Of a stretch of 64,000 bases of DNA, positions 1 to 7,931 are shown in pieces. Every line of letters starts with the position of its first letter. The first letter of the stretch is position 1. The stretch spans positions 124,001 through 188,000 of the forward strand of contig NZ_JABBGE010000003.1 in assembly GCF_012927245.1 (NCBI RefSeq), in the 5' to 3' direction. The DNA is from Streptomyces sp. R302 (GTDB lineage Bacteria > Actinomycetota > Actinomycetes > Streptomycetales > Streptomycetaceae). The notes beneath the pieces were generated by a model. That model saw nothing but the letters and a program-made list of their open reading frames with translations. It was not told the origin of the DNA and did no database searches. Both the position numbers and the translations under genes were made by a program.

Positions 1-2
1 TG

Positions 3-485
3 CACGGCAGGCCGGGAGCCAAGGCGGAGCCGGACGGGAACCACGACGAGATCATCCGCTGGCTGACGAAGCGCTGCATGCGGCACCGCCCCGACCTGTG
101 GCTCTACCCGGCACGCGGCCTGCGCGTCGAGCGCCACCGCAAGGGCCGCGCCAGGCCCGCCGGCACCCTGGCTCCCAAGGGCACGTTCGCAGGCCAGGGC
201 GAATGGGCGGACCCGGGCCAGGTGGTCATGATCGTCGAGGTCACCCCCCACGACAGCGACGCCGACAGGCGCGCCCGCGAAGAGAAGCCGAGCGCGTACG
301 CCCAGACCGGCATCCCCGTCTACCTGCTCATCGACCGGGGCACGCGCGAGACCGTCGTCCACACCGAGCCCGACGGGGACACCTACGCCCACCTCGCCCG
401 CCGCCCCTTCGGCCGCACCATCCACCTCCCCGACCCCGTCGGCATCACCCTCGACACCGAACCCCTCAAGGACTGGGTGCGCTGA
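3..485 (+). CDS. Uma2-family (PD-(D/E)XK fold) nuclease, 5' end missing
   Basis: The window opens inside this gene. The reading frame is open from base 3, so at least 160 C-terminal residues are present. The order of elements matches the Uma2/DUF820 family: an AEPDGNHDEII helix near the N-terminal side, WLYPARGLRV, a loop ending RPAGTLAP, then VMIVEVTPHDSDADRR with the family glutamate, and YLLIDRG near the end. Uma2 proteins have a restriction-endonuclease-like fold and are abundant in Streptomyces; their role is mostly unknown. In relatives the loop normally reads RPDG, where the Asp is a metal ligand, and here it is Ala, so activity may be lost. Family call is firm; function is not known. 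Confidence 0.8.
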   Translation, partial: HGRPGAKAEPDGNHDEIIRWLTKRCMRHRPDLWLYPARGLRVERHRKGRARPAGTLAPKGTFAGQGEWADPGQVVMIVEVTPHDSDADRRAREEKPSAYAQTGIPVYLLIDRGTRETVVHTEPDGDTYAHLARRPFGRTIHLPDPVGITLDTEPLKDWVR

Positions 486-639
486 CCGGCCGGGAGCCGC
501 GTCTTGCTGCGCGGCGCGGCGGGAGCGGTACGGGGTGAAGCGCAGCCCGTACGCAACGGGTCGGCGCCCCCGCGTGCGCGCCCGTGACCGCGTCCGTACG
601 CGACCGATCGCCGCAACCGCCCCCAACCTGCTCCGACCT

Positions 640-900
640 CAGCCCAAGACAAGCGACCACGGCGGCGGGAGAGCCGACCGGTCGTCCGCCACGTGGCCGT
701 TGCCGAGACCGTAGTCAGGTCTCGGCATTCCTGGCATTTCGGCCCGGAAGGTCCGTCTCATCACCAAAGCGTGAGGGCTTCGGCTTGAGGACGGTCTCTC
801 GATTCCGTCTGCCGCTGGTGCGGCAGGGTTGCGCCACCTGCCCGCCCCGTCCCCGTCTTGCGGCGGGGGCGGGTGGCGCGGGTCTTCTGGTCGGCTCCAC
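640..900 (-). ncRNA. Candidate TnpB omega-RNA (reRNA) region
   Basis: TnpB proteins are guided by an RNA transcribed from the 3' end of tnpB through the right end of the element. On the minus strand the last tnpB codons run into a perfect hairpin with arms CCGAGACC (718-725) and GGTCTCGG (703-710) and a 7-base loop, just 3' of the tnpB stop at 761. This is the right place for an omega-RNA stem. Boundaries and the guide start are inferred, not seen. It could instead be a simple terminator. Confidence 0.35.
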
Positions 901-2215
901 GAGGCTTCGGCACCGCCGGGGCGGTGTCCTGGTCTCCGGCCACTCCGGTACCAGTCACGCAGGCTGCCGCGAGCGCGGCGAGGTTGAGTGCGGCGTTGTC
1001 GTCCCGGTCGATGACCAGGCCGCAGGCGCCGCATTCGTAGGTCCGGACGTGCAGCGGCAGCTTGGCTTTCACCGCGCCGCACCCGGAGCAGGTCTTGGAG
1101 GAGGGGAACCAGCGGTTCGCGGCCACGATGCGGCAGCCGTTGCGCTGGGCCTTGTAGGTGAGCCGACGGCGGATCTCCCCGAATCCGGCGTCGGCGATAT
1201 GGCGGGCCAGGCGCGGGTTGCGGAGCATGCCGGCGACGTTGAGGTCCTCGACCACGACGGTGCCGTACTCGGCCGCCACGGCGCTGGTGAGTTTGTGCAG
1301 GGCGTCGGCGCGGAGGTTCGCAACGCGGTGGTGCACGCGGTTGCGGGCGGCATTGGCCTTCTCCCAGCGTCGGGATGGCTTCTGTCCGGTGCGCCGGTCG
1401 GGGCCCTGGCGGCGGGAGACGGTGCGGGAGGTACGGCGCAACTGCTTCAGCGCGGCATCGAGGTGCCGGGGGTTGGGCACGGTACGGATCTCGCCCATGC
1501 TGTCGGCCATCACCGCGAGGGTCTTCACCCCGAGGTCGATACCGACTGCCGCGTCGGGGCGGGCGACCTTCACGAGGTCGCGTTTGACCTCCACCTGGAA
1601 CGAGGCGAACCAGCGCCCGCGTTCATGGCGGACGGTCGCTGACAGGATGCGTGCCGTTCCGGCCTGCACGCGGGTGAGGAGCTTCACCGTGGGCTCATGC
1701 GTGCGCAGTGTGCCGAGCCGGGGCAGCGTGACATGCCGGGCGTCGGTGTCGACGCGGATGGTTCCGGTGGTGAACCGGCAGGCCAAGCGCGCCTTCCGCT
1801 TCGGCTTGAACCGGGGCGCACCCGTCCTGCGGCCCTTGCGCTTGCCGTTCTTCGACTTCGCGTAGTTGTCGAACGCGGACGACGCGTTCGTCAGGCCGGT
1901 GCTGTACGCCTCCTTGCTGTTCTCCTCCCACCAGGCGGCGAACCTCGGGTCAGTCTTCTTGGCCTCGTTGAACGCTTTCCTCAGCGCCGGCAGCGACCAG
2001 GGCCGCCACTGGGTCAGCTTCGCCTCGGAAATGCCGTACGACTCCTCCGCGCGGCGCTGCCACCACGACGCGGTCACCCAGCCGACGGCCCAGTTGTAGG
2101 CGGCACGCGCGGCACCGCAGTGCGAACGCAACGCAGCCTCCTGGGAGGCGTTCGGGTCCAGCGCGAACCGGTACGCCTGCACCACGAAACCCGGCTGTGG
2201 CCTGAACTTCTTCAC
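761..2215 (-). CDS. tnpB: TnpB, RNA-guided endonuclease of IS607 element
   Basis: A 484-residue TnpB/OrfB protein. The RuvC-like active site is complete: Asp at about residue 227 in GIDLGVKTLA, Glu at about 323 in VVVEDLN, and Asp at about 406 in DRDDNAALNL. A four-cysteine zinc finger (CSGCG ... YECGACG) lies between the last two. The N-terminal region YRFALDPNASQEAALRSHCG matches the family helix-turn-helix domain. The GTG start at 2215 overlaps the tnpA stop (GTGA) and begins VKKFRPQPG; an upstream in-frame start is possible but would run back into tnpA. About 70 residues follow the last catalytic Asp, and this region probably overlaps the guide-RNA scaffold. It cuts DNA next to a short transposon-associated motif and helps retain the element. 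Confidence 0.92.
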   Translation of the reverse strand: MKKFRPQPGFVVQAYRFALDPNASQEAALRSHCGAARAAYNWAVGWVTASWWQRRAEESYGISEAKLTQWRPWSLPALRKAFNEAKKTDPRFAAWWEENSKEAYSTGLTNASSAFDNYAKSKNGKRKGRRTGAPRFKPKRKARLACRFTTGTIRVDTDARHVTLPRLGTLRTHEPTVKLLTRVQAGTARILSATVRHERGRWFASFQVEVKRDLVKVARPDAAVGIDLGVKTLAVMADSMGEIRTVPNPRHLDAALKQLRRTSRTVSRRQGPDRRTGQKPSRRWEKANAARNRVHHRVANLRADALHKLTSAVAAEYGTVVVEDLNVAGMLRNPRLARHIADAGFGEIRRRLTYKAQRNGCRIVAANRWFPSSKTCSGCGAVKAKLPLHVRTYECGACGLVIDRDDNAALNLAALAAACVTGTGVAGDQDTAPAVPKPRGADQKTRATRPRRKTGTGRAGGATLPHQRQTESRDRPQAEALTLW

Positions 2216-2787
2216 TCGGCGGCCTCGCCGGTCGCCACGGCCACCGCACGGGCGGCCCGGTTCTTCGCCGCCCGCCGCCCGTACAGACGCGCACACATCG
2301 ACGTGAGCACCTCGGTGATGTCCCGCACCAGATCGTCGGCGGTCTCGGTGGGGTCGAGGACGACCAGGCGCCGCCCGGACGCGGACAGTACGGCTTCGAG
2401 GTGCTCGACCCCGAACCGGGCCAGCCGGTCACGGTGCTCCACCACGATCACCGCCACCTGCGGGTCGGACAGCACCCGGTGCAGCTCGCGGCGCCGCCCG
2501 TTCAGCCCCGATCCGACCTCGGTGACGACCTCAGCGACCGGCAGCCCGAGACCATTGGCCCCCTGGACCACGCGGGCCACCTGCCGGTCAAGGTCGGTCT
2601 TCTGGTCGGCGGACGGCACGCGGCAGTACGCCACGACGCGGCTGGACGTCTCTGGGGTGGGCTCGTCGACCAGCCACGTACCGGACGGCGCCTGGCGGAC
2701 AGGGACGGGCATCTTGCCGTCCTTCACCCACCGCCAGGCGGTCTGGTAGCTCACGCCCTGCTGACGCGCCCACTCCGAAAGCTTCAC
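2212..2787 (-). CDS. tnpA: TnpA, IS607-type serine recombinase
   Basis: A 191-residue transposase. It has a MerR-like N-terminal helix-turn-helix (MKLSEWARQQGVSYQTAWRW) followed by a small serine-resolvase domain. The catalytic serine is at about residue 59 in YCRVPSADQ, and the conserved DR..R motif is visible as HRDRLARFG. Length and domain order are typical of IS607 TnpA, which carries out integration and excision with little target specificity. It is the first gene of the tnpA-tnpB pair and is translationally coupled to tnpB. No frameshift or missing residue is visible, so the element may be active. Confidence 0.92.
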   Translation of the reverse strand: MKLSEWARQQGVSYQTAWRWVKDGKMPVPVRQAPSGTWLVDEPTPETSSRVVAYCRVPSADQKTDLDRQVARVVQGANGLGLPVAEVVTEVGSGLNGRRRELHRVLSDPQVAVIVVEHRDRLARFGVEHLEAVLSASGRRLVVLDPTETADDLVRDITEVLTSMCARLYGRRAAKNRAARAVAVATGEAAE

Positions 2788-3023
2788 CCGATCAAGATAT
2801 ATGACAAGAGGCGACTATCAATGAATAGAAAATCTGTAGCAGTTGCCACCCCCCACCGGCTCCAGCCACGCCTCCCCCGAAGACACCGGCCTCGGCCCAC
2901 CACGGCGGAGGGATCCGCGCGGCGAGGGTGGGCGGGGGCGCCCCCGCGTGGCGGGGTGCCTTCCGACAGCAACGACCCGTACTCCGGCCTCACCGTCATC
3001 GACGGCGGCGGCGATAGCGAGGA

Positions 3024-3566
3024 CTATCCGGCGGTCGGCCGGATCATCGCGGCGAGTACGGGGGAGTCGGGGGACGGCCGACTCGTGCCGATCACCGCGT
3101 ATCCCCAGGACTCGTAGACCCGCTGGACCTTTCCGTCGCCGGCCGCCGCGTTGACCATGAGGGAGACGTACGCCTCGGTGCGATCGGCGAGGAGCGCGTC
3201 GTGGATGCGGCGCGCCAGTCCGGTGCCCCGGTAGGGCACCGTCACGCCGATCTCCTTGAGGGCAAGGGCGGGATGGCTGGTGAACCGCGCGTCGACGTCG
3301 CCCATCCGCTGCCACCACCGGTCGCCGCTTTCCACGGTGTTCCCGTACGCGTAGCCGACCGGCCGGTCGTCGGCGTCGAACGCCAGCACCGCCCCGAACC
3401 CCGGCTCCCTTCCGTGGCGCGCCAGGCGTTCGGCGAAGGTCGACACCGCGTAGTTCGGCAGGTGGAGCAGGGGCGCGCGCACCTCCGCGTACACCGCGAT
3501 CAGCGGCGCGGTGACCTCTTCGAGGGCCGAGGGAGTGCCCGTGTAGCGGCGGAGTCGGGGGATCAT
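3024..3566 (-). CDS. GNAT-family N-acetyltransferase
   Basis: A protein of 180 residues with the GNAT fold. The segment LALKEIGVTVPYRGTGLARRIHD contains the acetyl-CoA-binding R/Q-x-x-G-x-G/A loop (PYRGTGLA), followed by the usual late strand VQRVYESWGYAVIGT. The ATG at 3566 overlaps the stop of the upstream regulator (ATGA), so the two genes form an operon with coupled translation. Substrate is unknown. Being co-transcribed with a regulator divergent from the RiPP cassette, it may act in resistance or modification, but that is only inference. Confidence 0.85.
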   Translation of the reverse strand: MIPRLRRYTGTPSALEEVTAPLIAVYAEVRAPLLHLPNYAVSTFAERLARHGREPGFGAVLAFDADDRPVGYAYGNTVESGDRWWQRMGDVDARFTSHPALALKEIGVTVPYRGTGLARRIHDALLADRTEAYVSLMVNAAAGDGKVQRVYESWGYAVIGTSRPSPDSPVLAAMIRPTAG

Positions 3567-4822
3567 GCGGGCTGCCTCCAGGCCTCGCGGGTGTACTGGG
3601 TCCAGGTGTGCGTGAAAGCCGTGCCGGGGACGGCATCCTCCAGACGGCCGCCGAAGGCGCGCAACATCCCCACGACGCGGGGATGACGGGTCGCGGCGTC
3701 GGCCGAAACGGACATGGCGCTCGTCAGAGCCGCTTCCACATCGCCCTGTTCGAGCTGGGCCAGCGCGACACGGGTGGTGGCGATGGCCTTGGACCGCTGC
3801 ATGTGAGGGCGCAGTACCGCGAGGCAGCGGTGTCCGTGGGCCTCTGCCCGCTCGAAGTCGCCGGCGGAGAGGTACGCGGACAGGGCGAGGCTGTCGAGTT
3901 CGGCCTGGTCGTAGAAGGCGTTCAGCCACACGGGCCGTGGGGCACCCGGATCCGCGCGCAGCAGGGCTTCCTGCGACTGCTGGAAGGCTCGGTGGGCGGC
4001 CGTGCCGTCGCCGGCTGCTCCGTGGATCGCACCCTGCCGGGCCAGGCCCAGGGAAGCGAACATGGGGTCCTGGCGGGTGATGCCGAGCTTACGGGCCACG
4101 TCGTTGGCCGCGAGCGCGTCTGCCGGACGGCCCATGTGCCGGTACATCGTCCCTGCGTGGGACCAGATGCGGAACTTGATGTACGGGTCTCCGGCCATCT
4201 CGGCGAGCTGCTGTGCGGCACGCATGTGCCGGGCGGCGTCGTCGAACCGCCGCCCGTCGATGGCGGCCCACATCGCGGAGGACCGGAACGCGGCAGCCGC
4301 GGCGTAGAGCTGCTTTCTGATGCGCTGACTGGCCGTGCCGGCCTCTTGCAGGGCGAGGGCTTCTTCCGCGAGAGCCGCGGCCGTGTGCTCGATGACGAGA
4401 CGGCCGCCATGGCGGTGGTCCTTGGCGATGATGTCCGCGAACCTGCGGTGGAGACGCTCGACGTCGCTGACGCCGATGCGTCGGGGTGCACCGTGGGCCG
4501 GGGTTGCCGAGGTGAGTGCCAGCGCAGTCCCCGCGGCGATGAACTGGCGGCGTTCCAATGGATCCTCCGGCGGGGCCACGGTGCGGGGGGAATCGAATCC
4601 CAGATCTCTCAGCGGGCAGTGGAAGACCGCTTCCAGTGCCCTGCGCGTACGGCCGATCGGGCGCCGGGTGGCTCCGCTGAGCAGATTCCGTACGGTCCGG
4701 TCCGACACATCGCCGTGCCTGCCGGTGATCTCCAGCAGGGCGGCGTTCATCCGACCCGCCAACTCCTCCTGGGTGAGACCTAAGTCGGCCATCCGCTGCT
4801 TCAACACGGTGTTGGCTGCCAC
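3563..4822 (-). CDS. XRE-family transcriptional regulator with TPR-like sensor domain
   Basis: About 419 residues. The N-terminus is a helix-turn-helix (LKQRMADLGLTQEELAGRMN ... DRTVRNLLSG). A basic linker follows, then a twin-arginine-like or membrane-like stretch RRQFIAAGTALALTS, and a long helical C-terminal part with tetratricopeptide-like repeats (AARHMRAAQQLAEMAGD, AGDFERAEAHGHRCL). This layout is common in Streptomyces regulators beside small-molecule or peptide gene clusters. The GTG at 4822 is chosen because homologous proteins begin AANT-LKQR. No Shine-Dalgarno is visible, so it may be leaderless. It faces the RiPP cassette and is a candidate controller of it. Confidence 0.8.
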   Translation of the reverse strand: MAANTVLKQRMADLGLTQEELAGRMNAALLEITGRHGDVSDRTVRNLLSGATRRPIGRTRRALEAVFHCPLRDLGFDSPRTVAPPEDPLERRQFIAAGTALALTSATPAHGAPRRIGVSDVERLHRRFADIIAKDHRHGGRLVIEHTAAALAEEALALQEAGTASQRIRKQLYAAAAAFRSSAMWAAIDGRRFDDAARHMRAAQQLAEMAGDPYIKFRIWSHAGTMYRHMGRPADALAANDVARKLGITRQDPMFASLGLARQGAIHGAAGDGTAAHRAFQQSQEALLRADPGAPRPVWLNAFYDQAELDSLALSAYLSAGDFERAEAHGHRCLAVLRPHMQRSKAIATTRVALAQLEQGDVEAALTSAMSVSADAATRHPRVVGMLRAFGGRLEDAVPGTAFTHTWTQYTREAWRQPA

Positions 4823-4980
4823 GCCACAGAACGTAGTACCGGCCCGTGCTCCGAGCCAGAGGAGTCGCAAAGGGCAGGCAAAGTCTTCCGGTCCCGCCGC
4901 GTGCGCCAACCGGGGACCTTTCCTGTTCCGGGGCGATCTCCGACCGTTGACTGATCACACGTCGACCACAGGAGCAAACG

Positions 4981-5154
4981 ATGGACAGTTCACTTCCTCA
5001 CCGCACGCCAGGGGAAAGCGGATTCGAGTTCGGCGCGGTGGGTGCCGAGTTCGGGGTTCCGAGCCGGGAATTGCGCGAGCGGGGAGCCGAGGGGTGGGCG
5101 CGTTTTCTCGACCGCGTCTTCGGAGAGGGGGCTGACGAGGAGGGCGGGACGTGA
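4981..5154 (+). CDS. Small hypothetical protein, 57 residues
   Basis: An ATG preceded by AGGAG at 4970-4974 opens a 57-residue frame with strong GC third-position bias. The protein begins MDSSLPHRTPGE and has a central FEFGAVGAEFGVPSRELRERG segment, with many Glu and Gly and no membrane segment. Its stop overlaps the start of the next gene (GTGA), which argues for a real coupled pair. TTGACT at 4947-4952 could be a -35 hexamer. I do not recognise the family. Its place directly upstream of the RiPP precursor suggests it may belong to that system. Confidence 0.6.
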   Translation: MDSSLPHRTPGESGFEFGAVGAEFGVPSRELRERGAEGWARFLDRVFGEGADEEGGT

Positions 5155-5450
5155 GCACCGTCGGCCACGACGGGTACGAGCGGCACGAGTTGATCGGGTA
5201 CCGGGTGCGGGATGTCGCTTCCGGGGGTGAGGGCGAGCTCATGGCGGTCACTCACGAGGTGCACGACCACGGGCGCGCGGTCGCGGTCGCGCACATCCGT
5301 TCCGTCTCCGGGGTGGAGTGGTCGACGGCCCTCGGCAACGTCAGGCCGTCCAGCGCGCCCGTGTCCGCCACCGCGCCTCTCTCGGCCGTACTCCACGCCG
5401 TGAACTGCACCACCAGGACGGTGCCACAGAGGCCCGCGCCCCGTTCCTGA
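5151..5450 (+). CDS. Small hypothetical protein, 99 residues
   Basis: The GTG start overlaps the preceding stop by 4 bases. The protein is 99 residues, soluble, and has two visible parts: a conserved-looking N-terminal half (YERHELIGYRVRDVASG, ELMAVTHEVHDHGRAVAVAH) and a basic, Ser/Thr/Pro-rich tail ending in PQRPAPRS. I do not recognise the family. It is 86 bp upstream of the RiPP precursor on the same strand and could be an accessory gene of that cassette. Confidence 0.6.
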   Translation: MSTVGHDGYERHELIGYRVRDVASGGEGELMAVTHEVHDHGRAVAVAHIRSVSGVEWSTALGNVRPSSAPVSATAPLSAVLHAVNCTTRTVPQRPAPRS

Positions 5451-5536
5451 CGCCCGACCTGCCGTGTGCTGGACAGAACTCCTCGTACGGCGGGGCGGGG
5501 AAACGTACATCAGCCGAACCGACCGATGGAGGAAGC

Positions 5537-5848
5537 GTGTTCCACCACTCCGACCGGCTCCCGACCGGGACGCCGTTGCCCAGGGGGCACCACACGGCCG
5601 TGCCGTGGGGCGTCCGGCGCATGGTCCCCTACCCGGCCATGGCGCCCGCCTGGTCGCGGGCCGAGATCGACCCGGACACCCAGACCGCCCGCTACTTCGA
5701 CGCCGCCGGTCAGCTCATGGAGATGCCCGGTCACGGGACCAGTACCGGAACCAACCCGGCCACCAACACCGGTAACCCCTCGGACGGCTCCAGCGGCGGC
5801 GGGTCCGGCGGCGGCGACCAGGACACCGGAAACGACTCCGACCAGTGA
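5537..5848 (+). CDS. tgmA: ATP-grasp-modified RiPP precursor (TgmA-like)
   Basis: A 103-residue precursor. The GTG at 5537 follows a strong ribosome site (GGAGGA at 5528-5533). The leader carries the recognition region of putative ATP-grasp-modified RiPP precursors: PWGVRRMVPYPAMAP followed by WSRAEIDPDTQTARYFDAAG. The C-terminal 35 or so residues form the probable core. They are low in complexity, with Thr/Asn-Gly repeats (GTSTGTNPATNTGNPSDGS), a Gly-Ser stretch, then an Asp-rich end (DQDTGNDSDQ). Thr and Ser hydroxyls and Asp carboxyls are what ATP-grasp ligases join in graspetides. Its stop overlaps the ligase start (GTGA). The core boundary is inferred. Confidence 0.85.
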   Translation: MFHHSDRLPTGTPLPRGHHTAVPWGVRRMVPYPAMAPAWSRAEIDPDTQTARYFDAAGQLMEMPGHGTSTGTNPATNTGNPSDGSSGGGSGGGDQDTGNDSDQ

Positions 5849-6795
5849 CCGCCGTCGGTCCGGTGCTGGTCGTCACCATGATCGACGACCCCACGGCCGA
5901 CCTGGTGATGAGCGAGCTGCACAACCGGGGCGTCCCGGTCGTGCGGCTCGACTCGGGGGACTTCCCCGCCACCTTGTCGTTCGCGGCCACCCTCACGCCT
6001 CAGGGCATCGCGGGAACGCTGACCACCCCCACCCGGACCGCAGACCTCACCCGGGTGCGGTCGCTGTACTACCGGCGTCCGTCCGGCTTCGCCTTCCCGC
6101 ATCTCGCCGAGCAGGACGCCCGCTTCGCCACGACTCAGGCCCGCTACGGTCTCGGCGGCGTCCTCGCCTCCCTCCCCGGCTGCCGGTACGTCAACCACCC
6201 CCACCGCATCGGGGACGCCGAGTTCAAGCCCTCCGGACTCGCAGTCGCCGTCCGATGCGGCTTCCCCGTTCCACAGACCCTCGTCACCTCCGACCCCGAC
6301 GCTGCCCGCTCGTTCATCAAGACCCATGGCCCCGTTCTCTACAAACCGCTGTCGACGCCCCTGTACCGGAGAGACGGAGTGTCCTGCACCGTCGAGGTCG
6401 CAGAGGTCACGGTGGACCAGGTCGACGACCGGGTGGCCGGTACCGCCCATCTGTTCCAGCGGCGGGTCGACAAGGTCGCCGACGTACGGGTGACGGTGAT
6501 CGGCCGGAAGGTGTTCAGCGTCCGGATCGACTCGGACCTGCTCGACTGGCGTACGGACTACGGCCGGCTGACCTACACCGTGGTCGAGGCCCCGTCCGGG
6601 GTCAGCGGCGCGCTCCATCGGTATCTGGACCACTTCGGGCTGGTCTTCGGCGCATTCGACTTCGCCGTGGACCGGGCAGGGGCATGGTGGTTCCTCGAAT
6701 GCAACCCGTCCGGCCAGTGGGCCTGGATGGAACCGGAGACCGGACTGCCCATGGTCGCGGCCATGGCCGACCTCCTCGAACGGAGGACCGTGTGA
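5845..6795 (+). CDS. tgmB: ATP-grasp ligase of RiPP cassette (TgmB-like)
   Basis: A 316-residue ATP-grasp enzyme. The N-terminal part (PVLVVTMIDDPTADLVMSEL) is a Rossmann-like pre-ATP-grasp domain. VLYKPLSTPLY carries the family lysine, and AWWFLECNPSGQWAWME near residue 290 gives the metal-binding Glu/Asn (ExNPSGQW), a signature of the MvdD/TgmB-type peptide ligases. It should form ester or amide cross-links between side chains of the precursor. It is coupled by GTGA overlaps to the precursor upstream and to the methyltransferase downstream, so the three form one translational unit. Confidence 0.88.
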   Translation: MTAVGPVLVVTMIDDPTADLVMSELHNRGVPVVRLDSGDFPATLSFAATLTPQGIAGTLTTPTRTADLTRVRSLYYRRPSGFAFPHLAEQDARFATTQARYGLGGVLASLPGCRYVNHPHRIGDAEFKPSGLAVAVRCGFPVPQTLVTSDPDAARSFIKTHGPVLYKPLSTPLYRRDGVSCTVEVAEVTVDQVDDRVAGTAHLFQRRVDKVADVRVTVIGRKVFSVRIDSDLLDWRTDYGRLTYTVVEAPSGVSGALHRYLDHFGLVFGAFDFAVDRAGAWWFLECNPSGQWAWMEPETGLPMVAAMADLLERRTV

Positions 6796-7916
6796 GCGAC
6801 GACAAGACCCTGCGCGAGGCCTTGGCCGACCGGCTCGTCGGCGGGGGGCATCTGCGCTCGCCCGAGTGGCGTCGGGCCGTGCTCGACACGCCTCGGCACG
6901 AGTTCCTTCGGGGCGGATACTTCCGGCGGGTCGACGGCGACGGCCCGACCGGGTGGGAGCCCGTTATGGCCGGGGATCCGGCGTGGCTGGCCGGTACGTA
7001 CGACGACGAGTCCCTGGTGACGCAGGTCGCCGGAACCGTCGTGCCTGCCGACGTCCACGGCCGGATCTTCCGGGCGCCCACCAGCTCCAGCACCCTGCCG
7101 AGCCTGGTCGTCCGGATGCTCGAAGAGCTCCGCTTGGACGAGGGGATGCGGGTTCTGGAGATCGGCACCGGCACCGGGTATTCGACCGCGCTCCTGTGTC
7201 ATCGTCTCGGGGACGATCTCGTGACGTCGGTCGAGGTCGACGAGGGCGTGTCCGCTCGGGCCCGTGCCGCCCTGGGCGCCGTGGGGCACCATCCGCGGCT
7301 CGTCGTCGGGGACGGGCTCGACGGGTGCCCGGAGGGTCGCCCGTACGACCGGATCGTGGCCACCTGCGGAGTCCTGGACGTTCCGCCGGCCTGGCTCGCC
7401 CAGACCCGGCCCGGCGGGCGGATCCTCGCCACCGTGTGCGGGTGGATGTACTCCTCCGAACTTGCCCGCCTTACTGTTTTCGACGGTGTCGCCCACGGCA
7501 GGTTCCTGGGCGGTCGGATCTCGTTCATGCTCGCCCGGCCCCAGTCCCCGCCTCCGCTCGGGCTGCTGCCGGACTTCGACCGGGGCGAGGAGCGCGAAGC
7601 CGTCGTCGGCGCCGACGTACTGGACGACTGGACCGCGCGGTTCGTCGCCCAGATCGCGGCACCCCGCACCCAGCGGGTCCTGATTCCGCGCGAGGACGGT
7701 GAGACCCGGCAGGTGTTTCTTGACGTCGACGCCGGATCATGGGCCGCTCTTCGGCGGGACGGCGGCCGATGGACCGTCCGGCAGGGCGGTTCGGAGCGCT
7801 TGTGGGACCGGATCGAAGAGCAGGTGGCTCGCTGGCGGGCGGACGGGGCGCCCGAACTCGACCGCTTCCGGATCACCGTCACCCCGGACGCGCAGACCAT
7901 CAGCTGGGCGACCTGA
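6792..7916 (+). CDS. PIMT-like methyltransferase of ATP-grasp RiPP cassette
   Basis: A protein of 374 residues resembling protein-L-isoaspartate O-methyltransferase. The SAM-binding motif LEIGTGTGYSTALL lies after an APTSSSTLPSLVVRMLEEL region, where PIMTs have their acceptor motif, and VTSVEVDEGVSARARAAL is the motif II strand. It carries about 110 extra C-terminal residues, as in the methyltransferases that accompany TgmA/TgmB pairs. In fuscimiditide-type graspetides a PIMT homologue methylates an Asp in the cross-linked peptide and an aspartimide forms. The same chemistry is plausible here. GTG start at 6792 overlaps the ligase stop. Confidence 0.85.
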   Translation: MSDDKTLREALADRLVGGGHLRSPEWRRAVLDTPRHEFLRGGYFRRVDGDGPTGWEPVMAGDPAWLAGTYDDESLVTQVAGTVVPADVHGRIFRAPTSSSTLPSLVVRMLEELRLDEGMRVLEIGTGTGYSTALLCHRLGDDLVTSVEVDEGVSARARAALGAVGHHPRLVVGDGLDGCPEGRPYDRIVATCGVLDVPPAWLAQTRPGGRILATVCGWMYSSELARLTVFDGVAHGRFLGGRISFMLARPQSPPPLGLLPDFDRGEEREAVVGADVLDDWTARFVAQIAAPRTQRVLIPREDGETRQVFLDVDAGSWAALRRDGGRWTVRQGGSERLWDRIEEQVARWRADGAPELDRFRITVTPDAQTISWAT

Positions 7917-7931
7917 TCGGCAACCACCCTG

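Larger units (their letters stand above)
640..2840 (-). mobile_element. IS607-family insertion sequence (tnpA + tnpB), ends approximate
   Basis: A serine-recombinase tnpA and an RNA-guided-nuclease tnpB overlap by the 4 bases GTGA, which is the defining gene order of IS607 elements. IS607 elements lack clear terminal inverted repeats, so the ends can only be bracketed. The left end should lie in the AT-rich stretch at about 2789-2838, upstream of tnpA, which is strikingly unlike its GC-rich surroundings. The right end should lie downstream of tnpB near the hairpin at 703-725. The element sits between the Uma2 gene and the GNAT gene. Both ORFs look intact. Confidence 0.8.

Noticed and set aside
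584..1642. Long plus-strand frame (352 residues)
   Set aside because: It is antisense to tnpB, with a Gly/Ala/Arg composition typical of a shadow frame. TnpB has every family motif.
5466..7916. 816-residue frame covering the RiPP cassette
   Set aside because: The first two thirds are an out-of-frame reading of the precursor and ligase. Only the part from GTG 6792 (the methyltransferase) is real.
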